Source: Tragulus kanchil
Lineage: Eukaryota; Chordata; Mammalia; Artiodactyla; Tragulidae
Reading direction: 5' to 3'
Assembly (NCBI GenBank): GCA_022376925.1
Contig: JAIOJX010000025.1
Location: 142,311,301-142,375,300 of the forward strand
Length of the DNA: 64,000 nucleotides
The first letter of the stretch is position 1; every line of letters starts with the position of its first letter. Below the pieces are notes generated by a model. The model was given only the letters and a program-made list of their open reading frames with translations, searched no databases and was not told the origin of the DNA. Positions 47,420 to 60,094 of the stretch are shown one piece after another. The position numbers were made by a program, and so were the translations under genes.

Positions 47420-48846
47420 GTGTTAAAAAGGTAAAAAATAAAAATCACACTTTCTTTTAGGTGAAATCTCAGAATATCTAATGTTCAAAGGAAACACACT
47501 GAAACTGCTCCATTTCAAAACATGATTGGGCATCTGAGAGCACTGCTTATTCCTGCCACTGGCCCTCTCCTCCATGGCTCAGAGAGGGTGTCTAGGCCCC
47601 TGAGGTTCTATGGAGAAAAGTAAGAAAAGTCCTGGCTTCAAATGTGTTTTCAAGTTTATAGAATTGTAAAAGTTTTTTGACATGCTCTTAGGTTTTCAAC
47701 TCATATCTTCTGTACTTTGTCTGATAAGACAAAGTAAATCAGTATACACTTTTTAGTGATGGGTCACTGACATTCTGCTATGAATGGGAAGATGTTTTAC
47801 ACTCGACATCCAGGCAGATTTTGCTGTGAAGCTTGTGTTAACTGTGGAGGTAAAAGTCACTGACATGTATAACATAACAGTTATGAAAGTTTTCACCTAT
47901 ATTTAATTGTGATGAGATAAAGCTAAAAGTCAAGGGATTGAGAGAGCAAAAGGCTTTTATACTTACTTGGTGTGGGAGTGAGCAATGATAACCAGAGTTT
48001 CTCCTTCATAGCAAAACTGAAGTTATATAGAAACACTGGAAGTATACAAAAATTCTCAACAGTAACACAAATTCCAACATGCTTGATGGCAATCAACACA
48101 TCATTGCCAATCAATCACGGGATCGTGATTCAGTTTTCTCATCTGGCACATTCAATGAAAAAATAATTGAAAGGAAAGCCAGAGAAATGAATCATAGTGA
48201 CTAATGTACAAACATATTCAGGTAGTAACCCTACTTATACTCATTTTTTGAATACAGTATTGTATTAAAACTGATCTATACAAATTTTGGCATAAGGCAA
48301 TTAATACATGGAAAATTTTCTTCTCAATCCTCATTGGTAGAGGTGATTGAAAGCATTGTGCAGTTATATGGTAAGAAAAGGACTATGACCAATGTCTATG
48401 TTGACTCTCCTACTATCTGTAATTACATAGTCCTGAACTTCCTGTCATCCAACAGAACATTATGGTGACCCATTATATTAATGAATAATACCAACTGGAC
48501 TTGTTGAGTAGGAAGTGGCAAATTCTGTAGACTTCCTAGAAAGACATGGGTATGACAGGAGACATGAGAAAAAAATATAGAAAAAGAGGAAAGGCCTGCA
48601 AATGTTTTGGAATTTATTGGATTAGAATATATTACCTTACTCTATTTCAGGTACAAGTGTCTGTACCTTGCATCTTCTGTCACTAAGAAAGAGGCACAAC
48701 CCTTGGAATTTCATTATACTCTTATACATTGCTTATTCGGTGATCTCAACAGTTGTCCAGTTTCATGTGAGGCCCAGTACAAGACAACTCTTAAGAATGC
48801 TCCAGCTGCAGGGAAGTGGCTATCTTATTTGGGACTTAAGAATCAG
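47420..48846. other. Unclassified sequence, possibly old ERV-derived at the right
   Basis: No gene is supported. The 63/64-codon frames near 48000 lack domains. The stretch from about 48610 is the possible left edge of the ERV-L-like remnant, but similarity is too weak to call. A 117-codon frame (48607-48960) runs into the SINE and is chimeric. Confidence 0.35.
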
Positions 48847-49145
48847 GGCTTCCCTGGTGGCTCAGTGGTAAAGAATCCTTCTTCCAAGGCAGGAGATATA
48901 GGCATAACCCCTGAGCCCACATGCTGCAAAGTAACTAAGTCAGTGTGCCACAACTATTGAGCATGTGCTCGAGAGTCTGGCAACTTCAATGACTGAATCC
49001 CACACATCTTAGAGCCTGTGCTCAGGAACAAAAGAAGCCACCACAATAAGAAACTTGCACACTGCAACTAGAAAGTAGCTCCTACTTGCCACAACTAGGG
49101 AAAAGCCTGCACAGCAATGAAGACCCAGCACACACAATAAATAAA
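48847..49145 (+). mobile_element. CHR-1-like tRNA-derived SINE
   Basis: GGGCTTCCCTGGTGGCTCAG head, ATCTTAGAGCCTGTGCTCAG and CCACAACTAGGGAAAAGCCT body, AATAAATAAATAAGC tail. An (AT)n microsatellite follows at about 49155-49171. Confidence 0.88.
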
Positions 49146-49201
49146 TAAGCAAAATTATATATATATATATAGGTTCAATAGATTCAGTCTTGCTAGATAT
49201 A

Positions 49202-49420
49202 CGTGCTTAGTCACTTAGTCATGTCCGATTCTTTGAAACTCCATGGACTGCTGCCCACCAGCCTCCTCTGTCCATGGCACTTTCCAGGCAAGAATACTGG
49301 AGTGTGCTGCCATTGCCTACTTCAGCAGATCTTCCTGACCCAGGGATCTAACCCTCATCTTCTGCACTCCTGCATTGGCAGGCAGATTTTTTACCATTGC
49401 ACCACCTGGGAAATACCGTG
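49202..49420 (-). mobile_element. Bov-tA SINE
   Basis: Reverse orientation: CGTGCTTAGTCACTTAGTCA at the left, CAAGAATACTGGAGTGTGCT in the middle, head ending CACCACCTGGGAAATACC. The 73- and 70-codon frames are shadows. Confidence 0.93.
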
Positions 49421-50210
49421 CTAGATGTATCCATGGTGAATAAATATGAGTCTGTGAAGTTAGGAATGTCACTGAATAGACCCGTGAGTTTCTGAAACAA
49501 GGTGATATTGTACTCAAAAGAGGGTTCATTTCTACAAAGAGCTACTGGTATTCATATAGAGAATGATCCATTGATAATAATACACTAATTGACTAGGAAG
49601 TCATGTCTAGTCATCATGAACTAATTGTCATTCAATTCCCCAATGCATAATACTGGTCAGTCATACCAGCAACCTGCACGATCATAGTAGTATAAGCAGA
49701 AACTAGCCTGACCAGGTGCAGAAGACTTGAAAAATCAGTTTTCTCATTATAATAAACTGCTCATATTCACAGTTCTCATGTCACCAATGTTTTCCACAAT
49801 AATGCTACACATACAGCTTCATGGCAAGATTCCAACAATCAACTGATGGAAGAAGAAAGGATATGAGTTTTTATGAAGAGACTGATATGAAATGTGGGAG
49901 TAAACTGGACAAAAAAATCTGGTACATCCCTGCCTCTACATAAGTTCATCATGAAAACAGAATTAAAGCTAAATACTTCCAATCACAAGAGTTGCTAATA
50001 GATTATGTGTTCACAAAACATGAAGGGAGAAGAAAGCTAATGATGCAGTGATGCTGGGGAGATGAAAAAGAACTTGGATGGTCTGGCACTCGGGCAACAA
50101 TTTTGTGAATGGACCTATGGAACTGGGTGTGTGTGGATCTCTATGTGTCTCCTATAATGCCAGTCAAAGATCATCCAATGCAGAAGAGGCTCTCAAAAAT
50201 CAAGTGGACA

Positions 50211-50432
50211 GGGCTTCCCTGGTGGTCCAGTGGGTAGAGCCTGCCTTGCAGTGCAAGGGGTGCTGGTTCAATCCCTGGCATGGGAGGATCCCATGTCCCA
50301 CGAAGCAGCTGGATGAGTATGTCCAATTGCGAGATGGCACTCTGGAGCAGGAGAGGCCACTGCAGTGGGAGGCCCACACAGGCCACAGACAAAGATGTAT
50401 GAAAATAGATAAATGAAAGACCAATAAAAGAG
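50211..50432 (+). mobile_element. CHR-type SINE (worn duplicate at 51477-51692)
   Basis: GGGCTTCCCTGGTGGTCCAG head, GAGAGGCCACTGCAGTGGGA body, AATGAAAGACCAATAAAAG tail. The duplicate has several single-base losses in its head only. Confidence 0.88.
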
Positions 50433-50704
50433 GCCAAAACTTAAAAAAATATCAAATGGACAGAACTATTCAGCTTGAGGGTATAGTCAGTTTCTCTTTG
50501 GCTTACTCTGTAGTGGGCATGGACCTATAAACGGAGTGGAAATGGTGACAGACACGGGGTAATGATTGTCATTATCGGCACAGTCTATCTCACCACCACT
50601 GGCCTAAGTTCTTGAAATTGTCAACATGCTAGTAGTAGAAGCTGATGTTAAGCTCAACTTTATGACAACATTGTATTTTAGAAAGATGAGCCTTGCACTA
50701 GTAG

Positions 50705-50908
50705 TGATTTAGTCACTAAGTCATGTCTGACTCTTGAGACCCATAGACTGTAGCCTGCCATGCTTCTCTGTCCAGGGGATTTCCCAGGCAAGAATAAGGG
50801 AGGAGGTTGTCATTTCCTTTCCCAGGGAATCTTTCTGACCTAGTGATCAAACCCAGATCTTCTGCATCGCAGGCAGTCCCTTTACTGACTGAGCCACTAG
50901 GGAAGTCC
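50705..50908 (-). mobile_element. Bov-tA SINE (duplicate at 51965-52167)
   Basis: Reverse orientation: GATTTAGTCACTAAGTCATG, then TTTCCCAGGCAAGAATAAGG, head ending GCCACTAGGGAAGTCCC. Confidence 0.92.
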
Positions 50909-52193
50909 CTGTACTAGTAATAGTTAAAATTCATACTTTCCACTTATGAGGAGTGTTGATTTATTATTAACAGAATCAACATGTGTTCTGGATATTTCAG
51001 ATATATTATTTGTACACAGTGATTTTACTAATGCTTTTTGCCAACAGTGTTCAGAATTCCTAATCACAATGGTGTTCTACATATTACCCTGAACCAAGAG
51101 ACACATTTATAGCACAATGGATCAATGGGCTTAGAACCTTAGGGTTATATCATATAACAGGTAACTCTTAATCTGGAAGTAGCTGGATTAATAGCAATGG
51201 AAATGCTTACTAAGGGCAAATCCCAGCTGAATCTCTAGCTTGGACAAATCATTATCAGTTTGGATAATGTCAAAATGGATAATATAATTATTTCTTATAA
51301 TGAGAACTTACAGACCTAGGAATCAAAGGATGAAATAGGACGGACTCATTATTTTTACTCTATTTTACCTACTTGTGGAATTTGCACTTCCCATCTTTGC
51401 AAATGCATACTCTGTTAGATGATGAAGTCCATGTTACAGAGAGCCAGAAAAAAGGGCTCTCAAAATCAAGTGGACAGGGCTTCCTGGTGGTCCAGTGGTA
51501 GAGCCTGCCTTGCAGTGCAAGGTGCTGGTTCAATCCCTGGCATGGGAGGACCCATGTCCCACGAAGCAGCTGGATGAGTATGTCCAATGGGAGATGGCAC
51601 TCTGGAGCAGGAGAGGCCACTGCAGTGGGAGGCCCACACAGGCCACAGACAAAGATGTATGAAAATAGATAAATGAAAGACCAATAAAAGAGGCCAAAAC
51701 TTAAAAAAATATCAAATGGACAGAACTATTCAGCTTGAGGGTATAGTCAGTTTCTCTTTGGCTTACTCTGTAGTGGGCATGGACCTATAAACGGAGTGGA
51801 AATGGTGACAGACACGGGGTAATGATTGTCATTATCGGCACAGTCTATCTCACCACCACTGGCCTAAGTTCTTGAAATTGTCAACATGCTAGTAGTAGAA
51901 GCTGATGTTAAGCTCAACTTTATGACAACATTGTATTTTAGAAAGATGAGCCTTGCACTAGTAGTGATTTAGTCACTAAGTCATGTCTGACTCTTGAGAC
52001 CCATAGACTGTAGCCTGCCATGCTTCTCTGTCCAGGGGATTTCCCAGGCAAGAATAAGGGAGGAGGTCGTCATTTCCTTTCCCAGGAATCTTTCTGACCT
52101 AGTGATCAAACCCAGATCTTCTGCATCGCAGGCAGTCCCTTTACTGACTGAGCCACTAGGGAAGTCCCTGTACTAGTAATAGTTAAAATTCAT

Positions 52194-54336
52194 ACTTTCC
52201 ACTTATGAGGAGTGTTGATTTATTATTAACAGAATCAACATGTGTTCTGGATATTTCAGATATATTATTTGTACACAGTGATTTTACTAATGCTTTTTGC
52301 CAACAGTGTTCAGAATTCCTAATCACAATGGTGTTCTACATATTACCCTGAACCAAGAGACACATTTATAGCACAATGGATCAATGGGCTTAGAACCTTA
52401 GGGTTATATCATATAACAGGTAACTCTTAATCTGGAAGTAGCTGGATTAATAGCAATGGAAATGCTTACTAAGGGCAAATCCCAGCTGAATCTCTAGCTT
52501 GGACAAATCATTATCAGTTTGGATAATGTCAAAATGGATAATATAATTATTTCCCTTATAATGAGAACTTACAGACCTAGGAATCAAAGGATGAAATAGG
52601 ACGGACTCATTATTTTTACTCTATTTTACCTACTTGTGGAATTTGCACTTCCCATCTTTGCAAATGCATACTCTGTTAGATGATGAAGTCCATGTTACAG
52701 AGAGTTCAACACTTCTCTTAGAGCATACTATAAGGCTTTCACTGAACTAGTGAATGTTAGTGCCACTGGCCCACTTTGGATTCCTCATACTAACAGGCCA
52801 GAAAAATAATTTCTCTATTGACATCTTTAATCAACCCTTACAACTATGAGAAAACGTGTTCATGAATACACAGTGGAAAAAGGGAAGTATGCTTGCAACA
52901 CAGAGTTCATTATCTCATAGAGTGTCTCTGCCCATTGATAACTGTGAATGGACAACCGCAGCAACATGCCCAAGGCAAATATGTGCTCATGTATCTCATG
53001 ATGAAAGTCTGGATCACCCTAGTAAAAGCTAAAATGGTAATTAAGGAGTTTGATGATGAATGTTAAGTATTGTCCTGGGACCAGCTGCAGAAGCAGTGAT
53101 TGCAGTGTGTTTGGGTAACCCTCTAAGTTTTTAAGACAATTACAATCGATCGTATCTTGAACGTTTAGACTCCTTCAGAGGTCAAGCCAAAGGTTAAAAC
53201 AGAATTACACTGCACCTATTGTAGCAGCAACCACACCAACTTGCTAGGTCAGATACTATGAGAAAACAAAGACTGGTCCCGATGGAAACTTTCCACTTAT
53301 GAGGAGTGTTGATTTATTATGAACAGAATCACCATGTGTTCGGGATATTTCAGATATATTATTTGTACACAGTGATTTTACTAATGCTTTTTGCCAACAG
53401 TGTTCAGAATTCCTAATCACAATGGTGTTCTACATATTACCCTGAACCAAGAGACACATTTATAGCACAATGGATCAATGGGCTTAGAACCTTAGGGTTA
53501 TATCATATAACAGGTAACTCTTAATCTGGAAGTAGCTGGATTAATAGCAATGGAAATGCTTACTAAGGGCAAATCCCAGCTGAATCTCTAGCTTGGACAA
53601 ATCATTATCAGTTTGGATAATGTCAAAATGGATAATATAATTATTTCCCTTATAATGAGAACTTACAGACCTAGGAATCAAAGGATGAAATAGGACGGAC
53701 TCATTATTTTTACTCTATTTTACCTACTTGTGGAATTTGCACTTCCCATCTTTGCAAATGCATACTCTGTTAGATGATGAAGTCCATGTTACAGAGAGTT
53801 CAACACTTCTCTTAGAGCATACTATAAGGCTTTCACTGAACTAGTGAATGTTAGTGCCACTGGCCCACTTTGGATTCCTCATACTAACAGGCCAGAAAAA
53901 TAATTTCTCTATTGACATCTTTAATCAACCCTTACAACTATGAGAAAACGTGTTCATGAATACACAGTGGAAAAAGGGAAGTATGCTTGCAACACAGAGT
54001 TCATTATCTCATAGAGTGTCTCTGCCCATTGATAACTGTGAATGGACAACCGCAGCAACATGCCCAAGGCAAATATGTGCTCATGTATCTCATGATGAAA
54101 GTCTGGATCACCCTAGTAAAAGCTAAAATGGTAATTAAGGAGTTTGATGATGAATGTTAAGTATTGTCCTGGGACCAGCTGCAGAAGCAGTGATTGCAGT
54201 GTGTTTGGGTAACCCTCTAAGTTTTTAAGACAATTACAATCGATCGTATCTTGAACGTTTAGACTCCTTCAGAGGTCAAGCCAAAGGTTAAAACAGAATT
54301 ACACTGCACCTATTGTAGCAGCAACCACACCAACTT
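52194..54336. repeat. Tandem duplication 17, period 1094
   Basis: Copy 1 is 52194-53242 and copy 2 is 53288-54336. The first 60 bases of copy 2 have clustered substitutions (ATTATT to ATTATG, CAACATG to CACCATG, TTCTGG to TTCGGG). The junction 53243-53287 is a shortened, degraded form of 54337-54390. Overlaps duplication 16, so the block starting ACTTTCCACTTATGAG occurs three times (50935, 52194, 53288). Confidence 0.96.
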
Positions 54337-54390
54337 TAGCACTCAGGTCAGATACTATGAGAAAACAAAGACTGTGGCTTTCCCAGATGG

Positions 54391-55149
54391 AAGCCACATC
54401 CTGAGCATGCGGTTGAGTAAATGCTCTGGGGGGTGATCTCTGATCAATGAAAGGGAAAATGAAAAAGTCAGCATGTAAATTGGCTGATTTTTCTTCCCCA
54501 CGTGGACTTTTCTGAGGAAATCTTATTTACCTTATCTGAAGATTTTCAGTATGATTGAGTGACCGGCTATGTTTTCCATAACTATAACGTGAGTTTGATA
54601 AGACACCTATTTCTATTTTCTTTCTCCACTCGCTTTCTCATTTTCCTTCTTCCTTGTTCAGGGTCTTCTGAGATTGCTTACCTTAAGTGTGTAGCATGTC
54701 AGCTTTGTCTCAGCGTCTGTTTTGTTAGAACCTCAGGTTAAATGTGAGCCACAGTTAAAGAGTCCTCTTCTGACACGGCTTTTTGCTTCCCAGGGTGCAT
54801 GGCTGCTCCAGGGAAAGGTGGAAAGTATAAAACTGCGGTTCTTCATCCTAGCACTCAGTATCAAATGCTGAGTATCTTACATAGTAAGATTATCCATCTC
54901 CTAAATTGATTTTCTCTCAAAAATTCCCCTTTACTGCCTTCTTATAGTATGGTCTCTAACACGTTACCCTATTTGTTATCAATACGTGCACAGGCCTCAA
55001 GTACAGTTCTTGACCTGACCCAGTTCTTCCCAATTGTGCATCTGGGTCCACACATATAAGAGACCTATATCAGGATGTAGAACACGACCGTTATGCTTTT
55101 GCATGAAAAATAGATTTTGTAAATATTTTGATGGTGTGATAATGATATG
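54391..55149. other. Unclassified sequence, no gene seen
   Basis: Slightly less AT-rich than its surroundings. No repeat or domain recognised; the 60-codon frame at 54559 has no support. Confidence 0.35.
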
Positions 55150-55360
55150 TGTGTGCATTCAGTAGTGTCCAACTCCTTGCGACCCCATGGACTGTACACT
55201 CGCCAGTCTCTTCGCTCCATGGAATTCTCCAGGCAAAAAGACTGCAGTGAGTCATCTTTTCCTACTCCAGGGGAACTTCCTAACCCAGGGATCGAATCCA
55301 TGCCTTTTATGCTTCCTGCATTGGCAGGTGAATTCTTTACCACTATGCCACCTGGGAATA
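55150..55360 (-). mobile_element. Bov-tA SINE
   Basis: Reverse orientation: GCATTCAGTAGTGTCCAACT, CATGGAATTCTCCAGGCAAA, head ending ATGCCACCTGGGAATA. The 92- and 79-codon frames are SINE shadows. Confidence 0.93.
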
Positions 55361-56370
55361 TCTTAATACTTGTTTCAATAGTTTAACATACACAGTCATG
55401 GACTAAACTAAGCAGTTGTGTTGAGAAATATTTGCATAATCACTTAATCGTTGGTTCTTCTGAAGATGCTAATAAAAATTTTCATCTCCAATTTCAAGTC
55501 AGTTCCACTTTTATCAGTCCAAAATTCAACAGGAAAATGATAAGACATTTGGAGGTTCTCTGCTACTGCTGAATCCATGACAGTGACATTCTTGTTCCCC
55601 GCCCCATCAGGTCACTATGGTAACCAGCTGAGAAGGATTATACCACCGCCAGACTGCCTCATTCTCTCTAAAAACCTGGCACATGTTTTATATTTCTTTA
55701 TAAAAAAAAATCCTTTAAGTTTTATATGAGATTAATATTTTGAGCCTTCTCTTACTCAATCCTGTTTGTAGTCAAATTTTAATTAGCCTTCTCCTAGGAG
55801 TCCAATATTCTGGGACACAAGAGAAGAATATTCTTTCAAATGGAAGTACATATCTGTCAAAGTAACGAGCTCAGTAAGTTTTCTAGCCAATAAAAAGTAT
55901 ACTTTTGAAAATATACATGCGTGTGAATAAAACATATAATCAAGTATACAAATATGTTTAATAGATATTTAAATAAACAAATTATGTATACATAGCATGT
56001 ATGTATGCTAGTATATGTGAGTGTCTGTGTGTGTAAGGTATGGGAGAATAAATGTTAACAAAGGGAATGTTAACATTCCAACAAATTACAGAGATTTTCT
56101 CATAGTATCCAATAATGCATCCTGTGCATACCATACATAGACACAGACATACACAGATACTGACTGGTTACATTTGTGTATGACATTGGTTATAAATTAA
56201 CATTGACTTGCTGACACTGAGTGGTTGTAAATTTCTAGGACTGGACATCTACTTTTTCTTGGAAATATAAATAATGGGCTCTAACTCTTGGAGCAAAGAA
56301 TTATGAAGGCAATGTCCTAACATATACTATATGATATAGACCCACTTCTATTTTTGCCAGTTTCCTTATT
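55361..56370. other. Unclassified AT-rich sequence, no gene seen
   Basis: About 1 kb without recognised repeats beyond short (TG)n and (AT)n stretches near 55980-56035. Confidence 0.4.
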
Positions 56371-56386
56371 TTAAATGAATATGTCT

Positions 56387-56546
56387 CTCAGTTGTGTCCA
56401 ACTCTTTGTGACCCATGGACAAGCCATGGAATTCTCCAGGCAAGAATACTGGAGTGGGTAGCCTTTCCCTTCTCCAGGGGATCTTCCCAACTCAGGTCTT
56501 GCTTACTTCAGGCAGATTCTTTAACATCTGAGCCACAGGGAAGCCC
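56387..56546 (-). mobile_element. Bov-tA SINE with perfect 16-bp target duplication
   Basis: Reverse orientation: CTCAGTTGTGTCCAACTCTT, CAAGAATACTGGAGTGGGTA, head ending CACAGGGAAGCCC. Both sides carry TTAAATGAATATGTCT (56371-56386 and 56547-56562), a perfect target duplication that defines the insertion exactly. Confidence 0.95.
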
Positions 56547-56562
56547 TTAAATGAATATGTCT

Positions 56563-57417
56563 ATATTATATTGTTAACCAAACAATCAATGGTTACACAG
56601 ATGTCTGGAAAATAGCAGCCATTCTATATAAAATGATATTGAAATTGAATTTCTATATAAACATAAATCTCATATTTTTTAAGGTATAATATATAGTTTA
56701 TAGCTAACTTCACGGTTGTCTCTTCACTTTCTATAGCAAGCAGTGAAAAGACTACAGTCTTCTAGGACTGCCAGATAGCTACGTAACCAATATCTTGCTA
56801 AATGTGTGTTTTTGTTTTTTTCCAAAATGTTAAATCTGTTCCAAATAAAGACATAGCAACTACCATATTTATAAGCTGTAGGATTGGGTATTAATTTACT
56901 CTAAGTATTGCACCCTGGAGACTAGACACAAGGCATTAGACAGCTTGGTAATAAAAGAAGAAAAGGAGATTAAAATGGTTGAATAAAAAAAGTATGGCTC
57001 TAAGTCCTATTTTCTACCCACTTCCTATGTGATTAAAGTATATCTCACGTACTACCTCCACCTATTTGACTGTGGATTTTATGAATATATATATCAAGTC
57101 ATACTATTTAATTGATCCTGATAAAAGTAGTTCACACTACTGACCTTAGATACAAAATAAAAGGAAGAGACAAAATGTACATTTCTAGATTTTATTTATC
57201 TTAAAACTGCAAGTTTTTACCTTTTGACCAACTTTATCCTATTCCTCTGGTAAACATAGGTCTGATCTCATTTTATATGAGTTTAATTTTTTGTTTGCTT
57301 GCTTTCTGAAATATAACCGACATACAGTACTATGTACAACATGGCATTGGTTCCTGATGCACAAATTAGTGATCTTACTATACAATACGAAGTACATTCT
57401 TGAAAAGTTAAAATAAT
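56563..57417. other. Unclassified AT-rich sequence, possible old L1 piece
   Basis: Mostly unrecognised. Around 57290-57400, a stretch with GAAATATAACCGACATACAG resembles a reverse L1 3' UTR, but it is too diverged to call firmly. Confidence 0.35.
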
Positions 57418-57625
57418 AAAGTAACTATCTTTTATTGATGATTTACTATGTAGCCACATTGACTTTTAGGTGTTATGTGTACTTTTCTTCAGGGTAGATA
57501 TTACTACTCGACTTTTATGAAAGAGGACACAGGGGCTCATAAAAGATTAAATCTTTCATAAATACTCACTTTGCTAGTTAGTGGTAAAGTCACGATCTAA
57601 ACCTATAGGTTTCCAATTCCAAATG
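57418..57625 (+). mobile_element. MIR fragment
   Basis: ATTGATGATTTACTATGTAG, then GAAAGAGGACACAGGGGCTC and GCTAGTTAGTGGTAAAGTCA follow the MIR consensus order. Old and diverged. Confidence 0.7.
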
Positions 57626-57652
57626 TCACATCTTCCATAATTTCATTCTAAC

Positions 57653-59778
57653 CTAACCATTGCTACAAGACTTTTCTTTGCTCATAAAGAATCTTTTACC
57701 TTGTGTGTACAAGATTTCTTCATGTTTGGTTACAATCATTTTGCTTTTGGAAGAAAAGGAAGGAGAAAAATTGTGAGCCCATATACATACGGGAAAATAA
57801 TCAGACTTCTAAAAATGTTTACTTCATATTAAAGAAATAAAACTATTCATCAAGCATTATTTGCCTGGAAATATATATTGCTTTGAGTAAATATATCAAA
57901 TATAAAGTTGCATGAGAGCGGATCACAGGCATATTTTACATTCGAAGATTTGTTAAACTTTGTTTTCCTAGATGAGCTAGAACAACTGAGAAAGTAATAG
58001 TCACCACTTCCTTTGAGCAAGTAAGGATGGCAATGGTCCAATGAAGAGCAAGCTGCTCTGTTCACATTGGGGAGAAATGAGTGGAGAAGGGCCTCTGCTT
58101 TTGTAGATGTTGGAGGAAAGGGAATGCTATCAAAGGACAGAGATAAAGCTTGATGCATTCCTTCGCTGATACCCTAATTTTTTGGTTCTTAACAAAACCA
58201 TGGATGTGATCCAAAATGCCTATATTTCCAGGGGAATCACTAATATACAGAGAGATATGAACCTCTTTTACATGCATAGGTAGTACCCAAGGGCTGTGCT
58301 GTAAACAGGAGTGGGAGAAGTGAACAAGAAATGTTGGTAAATCTTTTTTTTTTTAGTCTACTATACACAATTAACAAATCTATCTTCTTTATGGAAGGTA
58401 TTGGTTCAATGCTCAGTTTGCAGATAAAAATTTGCTTAAACTCAGAAATCCAACATTAAGCTTCTTAAATTAGAAATTATTCTACAATATATGGGGCATT
58501 TATCATATGGTGGTCTGCTACTTTTATGTTTCATGTGTTCACAAACTGCACTTGGGTTCACAATCATAATTTCAATGACTCCATACAATCATGATTAGAT
58601 TTATATAGTTACTTACCTTAATGTAAAATAATTTTGAATTTTTTGCTTAGCTTTATATTATTGTATTTTTAACGCTATGTCTTCAGTATCAAAACTACAG
58701 AAATTTTCATGTTTAGTTACAACTAACCATTTGCTACAAGACTTTTCTTTGCTCATAAAGAATCTTTTACCTTGTGTGTACAAGATTTCTTCATGTTTGG
58801 TTACAATCATTTTGCTTTTGGAAGAAAAGGAAGGAAAATTGTGAGACCATATACATACGGGAAAATAATCAGACTTCTAAAAATGTTTACTTCATATTAA
58901 AGAAATAAAACTATTCATCAAGCATTATTTGCCTGGAAATATATATTGCTTTGAGTAAATATATCAAATATAAAGTTGCATGAGAGCGGATCACAGGCAT
59001 ATTTTACATTCGAAGATTTGTTAAACTTTGTTTTCCTAGATGAGCTAGAACAACTGAGAAAGTAATAGTCACCACTTCCTTTGAGCAAGTAAGGATGGCA
59101 ATGGTCCAATGAAGAGCAAGCTGCTCTGTTCACATTGGGGAGAAATGAGTGGAGAAGGGCCTCTGCTTTTGTAGATGTTGGAGGAAAGGGAATGCTATCA
59201 AAGGACAGAGATAAAGCTTGATGCATTCCTTCGCTGATACCCTAATTTTTTGGTTCTTAACAAAACCATGGATGTGATCCAAAATGCCTATATTTCCAGG
59301 GGAATCACTAATATACAGAGAGATATGAACCTCTTTTACATGCATAGGTAGTACCCAAGGGCTGTGCTGTAAACAGGAGTGGGAGAAGTGAACAAGAAAT
59401 GTTGGTAAATCTTTTTTTTTTTAGTCTACTATACACAATTAACAAATCTATCTTCTTTATGGAAGGTATTGGTTCAATGCTCAGTTTGCAGATAAAAATT
59501 TGCTTAAACTCAGAAATCCAACATTAAGCTTCTTAAATTAGAAATTATTCTACAATATATGGGGCATTTATCATATGGTGGTCTGCTACTTTTATGTTTC
59601 ATGTGTTCACAAACTGCACTTGGGTTCACAATCATAATTTCAATGACTCCATACAATCATGATTAGATTTATATAGTTACTTACCTTAATGTAAAATAAT
59701 TTTGAATTTTTTTTTGCTTAGCTTTATATTATTGTATTTTTAACGCTATGTCTTCAGTATCAAAACTACAGAAATTTT
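57653..59778. repeat. Tandem duplication 18, period 1068-1071
   Basis: Copy 1 is 57653-58707 and copy 2 is 58723-59778. The filler CATGTTTAGTTACAA resembles CATGTTTGGTTACAATCA inside the unit (57721). Early indels in copy 2: an extra T in CCATTTGC and three bases lost in GGAGAAAAATTG. Frames of 102 and 71 codons recur only through duplication. Confidence 0.96.
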
Positions 59779-60094
59779 ACATAATAGTATTCAGATAGCA
59801 AACTGCAAATCCTATTCTTTTCAAGTATTTCTGACAGAAGTATTTTTGATCCAATTCATGTGCTTGCTTTTATTGTTGGCTATGCAAATGTATGCTTGGA
59901 TTATAATTGAAATTACATTCATTCAGGGCTTTATTTATTTTCTTGGTTATATGCAAAGTGGTGTTTCAAATGATGTTTGATCCCAAATTTTAGTGCTCAG
60001 TATTAACAGCCACACACAACATAAATCCTTTATCTTATACATTTTTATTTTATTTTTTACAGAGTTTTGTTGCTTACCACCTCATATCACTAGG
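59779..60094. other. Unclassified sequence
   Basis: No gene or repeat family recognised. Confidence 0.35.

Larger units (their letters stand above)
50188..52704. repeat. Tandem duplication 16, period 1260-1267
   Basis: Copy 1 is 50188-51443 and copy 2 is 51455-52704. The first ~150 bases of copy 2 are worn: CCCT to CCT, GGGTAG to GGTAG, GGGGTG to GGTG, GATCCC to GACCC, and ATTGCG to ATGGG, seven bases shorter in all. The remaining kilobase is almost identical. Confidence 0.96.
49430..54360 (+). mobile_element. Probable ERV-L-like internal (pol) remnant, broken by SINEs and duplications
   Basis: Between the SINEs the sequence has the general look of a very old ERV-L pol/integrase region in plus orientation. 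Examples are around 50075-50210, 50452-50700, 52705-52800 (a GTGCCACTGGCCCACTTTGG-like block) and 52950-53030 (a GTCTGGATCACCCTAGTAAA block). No open frame survives; stops and indels are frequent. Three SINE insertions and tandem duplications 16 and 17 fragment it further. This rests on remembered similarity only and is not certain. Confidence 0.4.

Noticed and set aside
48607..48960. 117-codon plus frame as a gene
   Set aside because: Its C-terminal part is translated CHR-type SINE. Chance chimera.
57290..57400. Reverse L1 3' UTR fragment
   Set aside because: Some resemblance, but too diverged and short to call separately.
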